64,000 bases of DNA from Liquidambar formosana (GCA_039720395.1 CM077831.1:31535695-31599694), one strand, 5' to 3'; positions 35,201 through 46,800 are shown, numbered from the stretch's first letter. The notes: a model not told the origin generated them from the sequence alone. Program-made: numbers and translations.

Positions 35201-38009
35201 GAGGGACCCAATGTGTGATCCTCACGTTTTAATTTGTTCTAGGGTCAAATCCTTTGGAAAGGAGAGCAGAGGTAAAGAAGAAATAAGAAAAGAATAGGAT
35301 GGGAAGGATGACCAACCTTAATACAATTAGTACTTTTATTTAATCTTTCATGGGGAGGGAGAGAGAGAGAGAGAGTTGTCCATGTGGGATTGAGGTGGTT
35401 ATTGCAGATGATAATTTTTTGTCCACAATTTGTGTTAAGTTACTACATGTTGAATTGTTTGAAATCATTCTGTTACCTTAGATATCTTTCTTCGAGAGGA
35501 AGTGTCATGGGTTTTTTCTGAGGAATATGAGTTACACCAATACAATAGTCAGTGGCTTGATCTCCCTGTTGAATGACCTGTTCTCCCCGGTCAGAATAGC
35601 CAGGTCAATTCCTTCCCGTAGAACCGTATTTGAGAGTTTTCTACCTCATACGGCTCAACAGTCAATTTCTTTTGGTGTCCCATTTTTTTGATATGGTGGA
35701 TTCTTTAATCCACTGTATCTTATTTTTAATATAATAGTAATATAGTATAGATAAAAATGGCAAAAGTTATCATATTGGTTGCGACACCAATCCCCAACTA
35801 CATCAACATATATAAGTTAATTTTTAAGTTTCACTCTTTATTTCTGAAGGCCAGTGACTTTTTATCTTGTCTGGTTGGAATATTTTTATAAAGAAAAGAT
35901 TCAGATATTCTGCTCAGAGTAGTTCTTTTTGTTGTTGTTGTTGTTGTTGTTTTTTTTTTTTTTTTTGTTATTATTATTTTTACAATGGAATATTCTCTCT
36001 TTCAAGAGATTTTATAAGGGGAAATTTTAGTGGTTGGAAGAGAAGTATATGTTCTTTAATATTTATTTTTGATCAGGAGAAGTGAAAATGAATGTTTCTC
36101 AGGAAGGTGCCACCAGGACATTAAAAGTCATTTATGTGCTCATTTGAAATGTAATTAAAGTACAGAATCATTTTACTAAAATTTTCCTGCTGAAGTTGTT
36201 TTTTACTTTCTTTTTTCTCTGTTGCTATGGATACGAATTCTTTTGCATTCAAACTGTGTCATTATAATCCATGAATTCATTCAGATCCTATCTTATAGAT
36301 GCACTATTGCTATGAAGCTTGTTAGTTTTCTTACTGGTTCATTTGCTCCAGGTGGACGGAGGTGTTCTTCTAAGTGAAGCTCTACTTATGCATGATAAAT
36401 GGCTCGAAGAGAAAGGGATTAAGCACACCAACTTTGCTGTGGTGACATGGGGTAACTGGGATTGTCAAGTAATGTTGGAATCTGAGTGCCGATTCAAGAG
36501 GATCCGCAAGCCTCCATATTTCAACAGGTAAATGAACTGAAAAAAAAAAATGAGAAAGAAATGAAAAATGACGTACATCTTTTGCTAAGGGGCTGTTTGG
36601 ACATCTCCTGGAAATGAAAATCATTCAATTGTGTTCTATGTAATATTTTATTATGCAAGTTGGTGTGTGAAATGGAATCATCACATAAGTACTAAGTTGA
36701 TAATTAGCTAGAAATGATTTCATTTATTGATATTTTAAATTTACCTGAAGCAAATGTTACAAAGGAAAAAGTTATTTTTACTTGCACATTAGACTCATTG
36801 GATACAAATGAACTGTATACAAAAAGGCACAATTTCATGAGTTAGTGTCCTCGGAGGATGTCCAAATGCCCCAAAAGAAAATGTGTTCTATATTATGTTA
36901 GTGTATTAACATCAAGTGTATTTTCTTCAGGAATGTTTGATTGGAGACAACCACAGCTTGTTACTCCTGTGGTTTAACTGCTGATCAAATAATTCATGTT
37001 TCTCACACCTTTAAATTGTTTAAAACCTATTAAGTTTCTGCGGGTTTTTAATGTACTTTAAGACAAACTTCTTAATATATATATATATATATATGAAACA
37101 TCTATACTATTATGTGAAGGGAAGTGGGGTTCTCGGTATGACCTTTCTTTGCTCCCCTATATGAACTTGTTTTCCCTTCTCTCGTTACTAATACAAAGAA
37201 GGTGAAAGTATAATTACGAAACTGCTTTATAAAATTATGATTTAAAATTACGACACTTTTTTTTTTCCTGCCTGGGCAATCACAGTTCTATTCACTTCTC
37301 ACAGAGTTGCAGGTTTGTCACTCTTGCAATGCTGCTGTTGTCATATAGTAAATGCAGCCATACCCTTTTTGCATTAAATGCAAAAAAGACAGCATTGAAG
37401 CACAGCTTAATGCTTTACCCAAAAACCACATTCAACAACTAGTTTCTTTGTTGAAAACATATGAACACCGATAAAGAATTGCAGATGGGCTTATTTCTCC
37501 TTGGTTCATTTGTTAATTGCCAGGTGGATCAACTTGAAGAACTCATTCCATGAGATTTTTGGCAGCGTCAGGTGCAACCTAAAAGAAGCTGTTCTGCTGG
37601 CTGGTCTGGTATGGGAAGGCCGTGCTCACTGTGGTTTAGATGATGCTAAGAATACTGCACGTCTTCTTTCTCATCTGATGCACCGTGGATTTAGGTTCTC
37701 TATAACCAACTCACTGATGTGGCAATCTGTTGAGCATCCATTGACAACGCAGCAGTTTCCAGACCACCAGTCTAGCCCCATCCAACAACCCAACAGGCTG
37801 AAGCACCAACTTATGCCCTTTTTCCAATTTCAGTCGATGCAAGCTGACATGCCTAAAGAGCGACGCATTTACTGCTACTGTGGGGTGAAGAGCAGCAAGA
37901 GGATGGTTCGAAGCCAGGACCAAAACATGGGAGTTTCTTCTTTGGGTGTGGTAATTGGACCACCACCAGAGGTGCCCTTTGCCCATTTTTCGAATGGGCT
38001 ACTTCCTGA
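32228..38009 (+). CDS. ERI1-like 3'-5' exoribonuclease with GRF zinc finger, frame broken at three places
   Basis: DEDDh exonucleases of the ERI1 group trim 3' ends of small RNAs, histone mRNA and rRNA in animals; the plant substrate is not shown here. Coding exons: 32228-32249, 33210-33822, 36352-36527, 37524-38009. Exo motifs are all present: DFEATCD (Exo I, residues D and E), GNWDCQ (Exo II D), and HCGLDDAKN (Exo III H and D). The C-terminus matches a zf-GRF domain: CYCGVKSSKRMVR, then in another frame KPGPKHGSFFFGCGNW and CPFFEWATS, with the Cys ligands in place. Breaks: a surplus C at 33356-33358, a surplus T at 33497-33498, and one base missing at 37910/37911. With these corrected all phases agree, giving about 431 residues. 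Unrepaired, the last frame runs to 38052 and loses the zinc finger. Confidence 0.85.
32665..32935 (+). mobile_element. Fragment of the 3' end of a plant LINE
   Basis: The plus-strand translation contains DKMRENRLRWFGHVQQWPRN and, after a stop and frame change, RGRAKIMWLEVVRKDM and LALDRTEWLKRIHHS. These are hallmarks of the extreme C-terminus of plant non-LTR reverse transcriptase polyproteins (RLRWFGHV.. and ALDRAEWRKRIH). It is 5'-truncated and degenerate, and sits in the intron between ERI1-like exons 32249 and 33210. Confidence 0.8.
33823..36351 (+). other. Large ERI1-like intron
   Basis: This 2.5-kb intron holds the plastid-derived fragment (35550-35690), a GGGA microsatellite near 35187-35206, a GA run near 35356-35375 and a GTT/T-run near 35930-35967. 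A repeat-like segment around 34545-34900 (CCCGGTGAAGACCTTCCCTG, then repeated AACCCTA words) may be the end of a retroelement, but I could not assign it. Confidence 0.45.
35550..35690 (-). other. Plastid DNA insertion (NUPT): ycf3 intron 2 / exon 3 fragment
   Basis: Read on the minus strand, 35656-35620 is a group II intron domain V (GAGCCGTATGAGGT … ATACGGTTC). It is followed, after a short domain-VI-like segment, by CGGGGAGAACAGGTCATTCA and CAGGGAGATCAAGCC. This resembles plastid ycf3 exon 3, which codes (Y)RGEQAIRQGDSE…. The match appears to skip from one GAT to a later GAT (GGGAGAT to GATCAAGC), an internal deletion. Substitutions show the copy is old and non-functional. The ycf3 assignment is from memory of the plastid gene. 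Confidence 0.6.
36589..36873. mobile_element. ~285-bp MITE in an ERI1-like intron
   Basis: The left end GGGGCTGTTTGGACATCTCC mirrors the right end, which on the other strand reads GGGGCATTTGGACATCCTCC. The interior is AT-rich and non-coding. The TGTTTGG-type end is typical of plant hAT-like MITEs. No clear target duplication. Confidence 0.7.
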
Positions 38010-38552
38010 ATTGAATGAAAGGACTTTTACCCTTCAAGTAAAAAAAATATGAAATTTCAAGAAGAAAAAAAAGAAAAAAAGAGGTGGTCTCTTATCGAAG
38101 CAGTTAGCCTTTGCTGCTTTGTGAGGTTGCTGCTTCTCTCAGTATATATTGCAGCCTCCTAAGGTGTCTCTGTTCAGTGCCTCTTAAGAAGTCTTATACT
38201 TACAGGAAGCTCTAACTTGTAAAGCTGACTTCATGTTGATAGAAAAAGAGGGAAGAAGTGCAGTAGGAATGCCTACATGTGAGGATGCTCTTATCATGCT
38301 ATGACATGGTTCTTAACGTACTACATTAAATAATCTGTGAGATAAGGACAATTATCTATGCTTTTGAATGGGAATGAGCAGTCGCCGATTGCGCATTTTC
38401 TTCTTCAATTGTGTGTAAATCGATGGGGTCTAAAGTTTGATAGATAGGATATATAGAGCATTGTCTTGTGTTCTGTCGATGACCGTGGAGCACATGTATT
38501 TTCATATACAGTGTGTGTCATGTGTCGATTCACAATTGTAAAAAATAGGCTT
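38010..38552 (+). other. 3' flank of the ERI1-like gene
   Basis: Non-coding sequence after the corrected stop; the first few hundred bases are likely 3' UTR. It ends at the left breakpoint of the tandem duplication. No other feature is seen. Confidence 0.5.
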
Positions 38553-38557
38553 AATGC

Positions 38558-38776
38558 TCATGAAATGTGAAATTGCTGATATTTCAAGGACGCACTGGCC
38601 AAGGACAAGGAGTCTAGAGTCTTAAAAGCCACTTTCAAACATATCTCAATTTGATTCACAAACGACATTTTCATTTTGAATTTCGGCACCAGTTTCCCTT
38701 TCATGGACCAGTAGCTGGTTGCTTTCAAAAGTATGCCCAAGTCAAGGATCAGTTTGCCCCACTTATTCGCTGTCAA
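38558..38776 (-). other. Unrecognised open stretch at the start of the duplicated unit
   Basis: A minus-strand frame of about 72 codons (including SYWSMKGKLVPKFKMKMSF) is present at the left edge of unit 1; the paralogous segment in unit 2 (49684-49925) is similar but changed. I do not recognise the family. It may be a fragment of a gene truncated before the duplication, or chance. Confidence 0.2.
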
Positions 38777-39089
38777 GAGCCATTCTTATCATGAACTTCC
38801 CATGGTCTGCCCGATTATCAAATGCTAATATTGTTATTGTCTACTTCACATCAGTTCATGTATAAAAAAAACTTACTTAGTGATTGGGTTTCATCAATTA
38901 GAGATGACTTAATTTTTATGCCTATTGAAGTTTATGGTATTCCAGACATTTAAAAAAAAGGGAAAAAAGAGAGGTGATGGTTTCATACCTTCTATACTAT
39001 GTATTTACAAGATAACAATTAGGTGAGCATGTACTAATATCAGTTCCTGCATTAGGGATTATACCTATTAAGTTATGAGATACATTATT

Positions 39090-40355
39090 GGCTTGTTTGG
39101 TTGTCCAATTCAAGATTAAACAATTCAAAAACTTTTGCATGGGTTGAAAACATAAATTAATCACATTGAATTAAAATATTTTAAAATGTTAGAGTTATCA
39201 CTATAATTAATGTTGTAAACTTAATTTTAAGGAATTCATGAACTGCCACCAAGGACTTTAATATTGATATCGATGGATATATCGAGAGTCTAAAAATACG
39301 GATATATCAGATATATCGTTGGATATATCGACAATATCGATATCGTTTTAAAGATATGGTGGATATTATGAGTTAAACACGAGTATTTTTATTGAAATTC
39401 TGATAAACAATGATTTAAACTCTAATACATAATTTAGGATTCAAATATTACAATTTAATTGTGTAAAATACAAGTATGTGTTGTGTAGGATATAAAAAGT
39501 GAGAGACGGTGAGAAAATAAATAATAGGAATTTATGCAAATTTAATAATTAATATACATATATATAACTTCATAGTTCATAACTTAATATTAGATGTATG
39601 ATTAATCTATTTTTTAATTATTTTTTAATGATATAAGTGGTGAAGATAAATAAAAATGATATAGATACTTGAAATACTAAAGGCTAACCATGTTGCATTT
39701 ATTCCATTCTATAAGAGCATATATAAATCTTAAAGTTATATGAAAGAGTTGTTGACCAGTTGAAAAGAAAAATAAAAATTAAGGCTTCACTCAAAATGAG
39801 TGAGAAATCTTAAAAAATAAAAAAGAATAGAAAAAGAAAGAAGACGCAGCCTGCTGTAAAGCCAAAAAATTAATAACCCTTAATTCTTAAATCATGGAAA
39901 AGAGAATACGAAAAGTCAATAATTGTTGCTGAACTTTGCAGACTTCATGTGAAAGCTTGAGGGCCTTAAAGCTGCTGTAACAGCTACTTTTTACATGGTT
40001 GGTAAAAAGCATAGAAAGATCAATTTCATATTTTGTCGTTTTCTTCAATTTATCGATAAAATATCAGAAATATCGTCGAAACAATGTGATAAAATGACAA
40101 GTATCTTGGATATTTTCGATATATCACGATATTATGCAAAAAAATATAAGAGTAAAATACTGTATCGAGACCCTCTGATACGAGATGCTAACGATATTAT
40201 GGTCTATGACTGCCACTATTTTGGATTCCTACTTTTATCTGTGGTAATAACACTTTTTTATTGAATTTATTAATTTCAAACGATGAAAGTGTGCTTTTAA
40301 TATTATGTAAATTTTCTTGAATTATTTAATTTTTTGATTGGACAACCAAACAAGC
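39090..40355. mobile_element. hAT-like MITE split by a later hAT insertion (unit 1)
   Basis: The outer ends are GCTTGTTTGGTTGTCCAATT and, on the other strand at the right, GCTTGTTTGGTTGTCCAATC. The same element exists unbroken in unit 2 (50232-50534, ~300 bp). Here it is interrupted after GAACTGCCAC by the element at 39250-40208. Confidence 0.85.
39250..40208. mobile_element. 959-bp non-autonomous hAT element nested in a MITE
   Basis: The element is flanked by an exact 8-bp duplication, ACTGCCAC (39242-39249 and 40209-40216). Its ends are imperfect inverted repeats: CAAGGACTTTAATATTGAT at the left and, on the other strand, CATAGACCATAATATCGTT at the right. Many GATATATCG/CGATATC words cluster near both ends, like the subterminal transposase-binding repeats of hAT elements. 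It has no transposase. The paralogous position in unit 2 reads straight through GAACTGCCACTATTTTG-like sequence, an intact empty site. Confidence 0.88.
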
Positions 40356-40712
40356 ACTAAGCCAATGCATTAGGTATAACTCCTAATGGCGTAATGCATG
40401 GTGCTGATGCAAGTTAGGCAAGCATATGCCGTTCTGATAAGAACTATGTATTTTCTTCCTTTAATTGTTTAATTTCTGTTTAGTCCACCAAACAGGCCTT
40501 TACAGAAGTCCGATCGATTAGAAAAATTTAGTGAAAAAGTACAAAAAAGAGGATATGCTTTGATCACATGGACGGCCAAGATCGCCCGTTCCATTCGTCC
40601 CAATTTCTGGGACTCTCTAATCTCCACATCTCCCAAAGGTACCACCATTCGTACGCCACATCAAGTAAAGTCTATAAGAATCCACAGTAGACATTCTACA
40701 GGATTTGAAAAT

Positions 40713-40726
40713 CTATATATAATATA
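40713..40726 (+). promoter_or_regulatory. TATA-like element of PYD2 copy 1
   Basis: CTATATATAATATA lies about 106-119 bases upstream of the PYD2 start codon at 40832. The paralogous sequence in unit 2 (near 51541) reads CTACATAATATC, with the motif broken and a dozen adjacent bases missing. Confidence 0.5.
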
Positions 40727-40831
40727 TAACACATGATAGAATGTCAAACAAAAGGCGCTCGAAGTCTTTCGTATCTCCATTTCTTTCTCCGTGTAGTAGC
40801 GGGAGCTGCAGTAGTCAAAAGCTCTAGATCC

Positions 40832-43800
40832 ATGGCGTCTCGTCTCGGACCTCGACTCATATACCTATCATCAGTCATATTTCTTCTCTCAATCTTCACT
40901 CCGATATCTGAATCCAACCAGGTACTGCTGATGATCGAAACAATTCGTTTTGTTTTTTTGTTTTTTGTGTTTGGTTTCTTGGGTTTCAGATGATGGAAAA
41001 TCTTCGATTATCCGTTTGGTAACCGAGAAAAAGGAGGAAAAGGAAACAAAAGAAAATAAATGAAAAATAAGTTCAGTCATAGTTCAATTTTGGTGTGACC
41101 TCAACTCTTATGTCTATTATTGGTTTATAGTTCTTCTCTTAATCTTCTCTCCGATATCTGAATCGAACCAGGTACTACTGATGATTCCATCGAAATTATT
41201 TTTTTTCCTTTATATTTTTCTGTTTGGTTGACGAGAAAACTGAGGAAAAGAACAGAAAGTGAAATATTGAATCTTATGTTTCTATTTGTTACGTCCTCTA
41301 ATAAAAAAATATTAGTAGAACTCAACTTATAGAAGGTCGTTGTACTACGCTCAGTTGAGTGGAGAGAAAAGGTTATGATTCTCTAGCTGGTGACTGAGAA
41401 AAGAGGAAAAGAAAGTTTAATATTTCCTGGGCCTTCTGAGAAAGGAAAAGCCCAATTCAACTAAGTCCAACTAAAATTAGCCTCAGCTGAGTGAGGTGTT
41501 ATTATCTATCTAAAAATACTTGAAATCTTAATTTATTTTATTTTCTCCACAATTATTTGGCAACCAAAGAGTGCGTTAGGATTTGTATTGAAGAATTCAG
41601 ATGTTTTCATTTACAGTTTTGCGATGCTGGAATTAGTTATGGTGATTCTGCGTGTGGAATCTCGTCATCGTCGTCATCAAAGATCTTAATCAAGGGAGGA
41701 ACAGTTGTGAATGCCCATCAACAGGAAATTGCTGATGTTTATATAGAGGATGGGATCATTGTTGCTGTGAAACCTAGTATAAAGGTAACTTTTACTGTGT
41801 GATGGTATGTGTATCATTGTACATTAGGTTTGAATTGTAGATATTTATTCTAAATATTGATATTATCACCCAAAGTGAGGTTGCTAATATTGGTGATCTT
41901 GGCATTTCATTTGCAGGAAGCTAGTTAGTTAATAAACGACATTGTAACAACATCCTGAATCCATTTTTTAATTTTTGAATTCATTCCCATTTTTCATCAA
42001 ATGATGGAAACCTGAGTTCAAGCCATTTATTTCAATAATTCCTAAATTTCTTTGGAATCCCAGATATTTCAAATAATTTATAAAGCAATAACAGTCTTGA
42101 AATATCAATGAACCAATTTGGATATTTTACCTGGCCATCTCCCGAATTACAAACTATTCAAATGCCATATAATTTCCAGTTCCTCAATTTGTCACTACAG
42201 GCATCAGCTTATTCAAAAGGTTGATTATAATACTTCATCTATTAACTGAAACATTTTAAGTGTTATTATGGTAGAAGGCCATATAATAACTATAAATACT
42301 GCACCAGGCAAATGAGTCTTGATCGTGAATGTTTTATCTCTTTTTGACTTTCAGTTTTATGTTGTTGTATACTAGAGTAGAATAAATCAGGTCTTTCATT
42401 TTATATGACCAACAATATCTTGGTGGAAGTAAAAGTACAAGGGTTTTGGGAGATGCCCAAACAACGTAAGTGCTTAGCATGCGTTTAGAGGTCCCATTGA
42501 AACTGAATGCACCATTCCAGGCGATGAACCCATTCAATATGACAAATTTGTCAAGAAAAGCATATATGAAACAGAATAGAGGCACTTCATTATTCACAAG
42601 AAGTCCAAATATACTCATAGCAGAAGATAAATTCTGATCCAAACTAAACATGCTTTCATACATATAACTGGCAAATGACATTAGTTGAGGCCAAGACTTG
42701 ATTATAAAGATTGTTTTATATCTCTTGAGACTTTAATAAACTTATAATGGGGTTAGTATTAGTCCCCTTCATAAGAATAAGAAGAACAGCCACATAGAAT
42801 TTTGGCTGAGAAAATTAGTTCTAAAAAAACATATGACTTTAGTATTTTAAAAATTTTCAGCAAGATTTTTTGGAAAAGTAGTCAGAATTTTCCAAATGTT
42901 GATGAAATACATTCAAATGTACTGTAGAAAAAAGCCTACAAATTATGTGTATTAGACACTTAGACAGTTTGAGATGGTTATAGATGTTTCTTGTCTTAGT
43001 TGATGTTTATACTTCAATTGCAAGTACTGAATTATAGGTTATTCTTGCTGGAATTTCAAAATTCATTTATTTTTTTACTCAACTGCACAGTGATTTTATT
43101 TTTCTTCCAATTTGAATATATGTTTATTGCTATGAGTCTATGACTAGCTTATTGTTATACTCTCTGGAGCCATATGAAACCTTACACACTTCCAATCCCT
43201 TCTCTTTTCTATGAAATTTTCTGGTCCTTGGAAAGTCTATCTTAGCCTTTTGTTTCTCAATTGCAATGTGCAGGTCAGTGATGATGTCACTGTGCTTGAT
43301 GCAACTGGAAAGTTTGTCATGCCAGGTGTAGTTCCATACTTCGTTTACAGATAGATTAGAACTGGTGTTTTGAATTTTTAAAGCAGATGGCTTGTGACAC
43401 TTTGGAATAATAACTCGTGAAGAATAATTCTTATTTTATTGTTTTTTATTGGACTTTTGATATGTAAAGAATAAATATTTTTCTATGCTCAAATCTTTAA
43501 CAATAATGTATTAGATGTTTTGTTCTTCTTCACGCTCTGCACATTTTGTGTTTGGACAGTTGAATCCTTGTTCAGAGCAGGCACCAATCATATATATAAA
43601 TATATATATGTGGGGATAACAAGATAATAAAAATATACAGCTAAAAGGGATGAATATAGTAGCCTTTAAAGCTGCTTGTGAAACTTTTACGATCTTCAAA
43701 GGAAGGCTATGAAGCAGCTGGTCATCATTATAAGCTCCTTTTGTCCCAATTTTTTAGATGTGTCCATCATATCACAAACAGCAAAGCTTCTCCAAAGCGT

Positions 43801-46800
43801 CTTAACGTCACCTGAATTATTTATTATGTAAAATGTACAACTCTGAGCATGATGAAGTTCATATATTTATATAATATTTTAACTCCTTGTTCCTAGATTT
43901 AATGTATTTTTGGTATAAACACAGATATTATATTATATATTTATATCCAATGTTAAACTCTAGGACTGAAATTCACTTCATATATGTTGCAATTTTGACT
44001 TGCATTCTTTACAGGAGGAATAGATCCTCACACGCACCTAGGTATGGAATTTATGGGTACTCAGAGCGTTGATGACTTCTTCAGTGGCCAGGCTGCTGCA
44101 TTAGCAGGTGGAACAACAATGCATATTGACTTCGTTATACCAGTTAATGGGAGTTTATCTGCGGGTCTTGAAGCTTATAAAGATAAAGCAAAGAAGTCTT
44201 GCATGGATTATGGATTCCATATGGCAATCACGAAATGGGATGAAATTGTTTCAAGAGAGATGGAAATTATGGTGAAGGAGCAAGGTCAGCAGGTTTTATT
44301 TTCAGTTTGTCTGGTATGAACATGGTTATTGACTACGATTTGATCTTGCATTGATGCCCCACCGGTGAACAGCTTCACCTTTTTATTTATTTATATTGAT
44401 ATGTGTTCTTTTCCAAATTATAGGTATAAACTCTTTCAAGTTTTTCATGGCCTATAAGGGAGCTCTTATGATCAACGATGAGCTCCTATTAGAGGGTTTG
44501 AAAAAGTGCAAGTCTCTTGGTGCCTTAGCTATGATCCATGCAGAAAATGGAGATGCTGTATTCGAAGGACAGAAAAGAATGATAGAACTCGGTATTACTG
44601 GTCCAGAGGGACATGCACTTTCAAGGCCTCCAGTGGTAATTTTGGAAGTTTGTCATTCTTTATTCTGAAATTATAGTACCTGCTGCCATTGCTCTTTCTT
44701 GCCATGGGTTTTCTTCACTTCAGACTTATTTGTAAACCCTTTTCAGCTTTTTATAGTGGTTGGAATTTCTGCCATAAGCTAGAATTGTGGATTGACTGTC
44801 CTCTCCATTTAAGCCGAGTATACAGTCTTTTATGAGAAACTTGGGGTTGTAGGAAGTAGGAACATCAATATATTGGTGTATTATATAAATGAATCAGAAT
44901 CCAATTGATGAGTTCTGGGGTTGTTTCATCCCATGTTTTATATCTTCTTTGGACAATTGGAAAAGCAAAATTAGAGAGATGAAAATAAATAAGAAAAAAT
45001 GATGTGGTAGTACAACAAGGTACAAACCACCCGCCCTCATAATGGGACTTCTGACCTACTTCTGAGGAAGAGTTAAAATATTACAAGTTATGAGCCAAAA
45101 CCCTCTTGCTATTAAAGTTCATGTTAACCACTCCTATTTTAACACGATTCACTGGATCACTGTTGATCAATGTACGTATCCCAATTTTTAAGTGTTTGTG
45201 ATATGATGAGAAACCTTAGTGGATGTATCTGTGAATTCTTTTGCCTCTCCGAAGTGCACCATGAGAACCCAAGGTTCATCTGTGATTTTTTTTTTCTCTT
45301 TTCTGTGCAGGACATGGAAATCTTCCCATATAATCTGTAAGAATACCTCCAATCCTAAAATTAGGGCTTCTTAAAGAACAACAACATTTCAACTTCAAGG
45401 AGTTAACATGGGTGATGCCAAAGACTACTCTACAATTATTTGAGGCCTCATGCCATTTTTTGGACATTGTGGAGAGAGAGATAGAAGATTTTTTTATGGA
45501 GAGTAGACAATGGTGCATACTTTAAAACATAGCTTTTTAGGGCTTCTTTTTTACTAGGGTCGCCCAGAATTTTTTGAAGAGTGGATGAGCTTTGTTAGTT
45601 TTATAGATTTTATGAAACTGTGAGAATGTGTAGGTTTTGATTTTTTTGTATACATCTTGTGTACATGTTACGTTTATTTCAATTCATATAAATTTTATCC
45701 AAAAAAATTTACTATTGTACCAAAACGAACGAAAAAAAAGAGGGGAAAACGAGAGAGGCAATACTCTCTTTTTCAGGTCCAAGACCTTACAAAAACTCAA
45801 TTGTGTATTGACAAGTATGAATTTTTCCCTGATGAATTCATATACTCATTTTAGTAACAAAATTTTGCTGTTTTAAGGTCATATTGATTAATACTTCTCT
45901 GACTATATCTATTCTTTCCATTTGGTAGTTCTAGTTTGTTAACAATACTTCTTTGATTATATTTTTGAGGTTATGCTCCCTTCATAATTTGTCTTTTTAT
46001 TTTATGCTCATGCAGCTAGAAGGAGAGGCAACTGCTCGGGCTATTCGTTTGGCAGGTTTTGTGAACACACCTCTTTATGTTGTTCATGTCATGAGCACTG
46101 ATGCGATGGAAGAAATAGCAAGAGCTCGAAAATCAGGTTTTCATTTATTTTATTTTTAAAATTATGCATGCTGTAGTTAATTTTAATGACACCATTACAA
46201 GTGGTAAACCTTGATATTCAGAAAGGACTTCTCCAAATAGTGTCCATATTGTTGTTGATCAATATTAATCTCATTTTATTGAACTGCACAAATCATCTAA
46301 TACTTTGCAAGCCCTCGAAAGGAGCAGCCTGCGGAATACCTCTTTATCATTAATTTGAGGAGCCCAAAGAAACCAAAAAAAAAAAAAAAAAAATGCAACT
46401 TAGAAATATGAAGATGACCAAGATCTCATGGCAAATATTTTCTGATTATTGGTCCTTGGTTTGTTGAGCTCTTATTTGATGCACCACACTGTTGATTTAA
46501 TAATTTATGGCCAAGCGGGAGCAACAAGTCTCTTTCTTTTAAAATGCAGGGCAGAGGGTTATTGGAGAACCAGTGGTTTCTGGGCTGGTCCTCGATGATT
46601 CTGGTATTTGGGATCCTGACTTCACCACTGCAGCAAAGCAAGAACCTGCACTCCTTTTATTTCTTTTTACATTTTCCCACTTTCTGTTTGATTTTAATGT
46701 TATGCCAAGTTTAATTTCTTAATAATGTTTCAGGTATGTCATGAGTCCCCCTATTAGGGCATCTGGACATGACAAGGCCCTTCAAGCTGCCCTTTCAACT

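Noticed and set aside
42334..42681. Minus-strand frame of 115 codons conserved in both units (also at 53301)
   Set aside because: It lies in PYD2 intron 2. Conservation is explained by the recent duplication and the sequence resembles no known protein.
43887..44072. Small frames overlapping PYD2 exon 4 starts (also at 54781)
   Set aside because: They read through the intron into the exon in another frame; the spliced exon is accounted for by the PYD2 protein.
45276..45518. Minus-strand frame of 80 codons conserved in both units (also at 56164)
   Set aside because: Same reasoning: intronic, young duplicate, no family resemblance.
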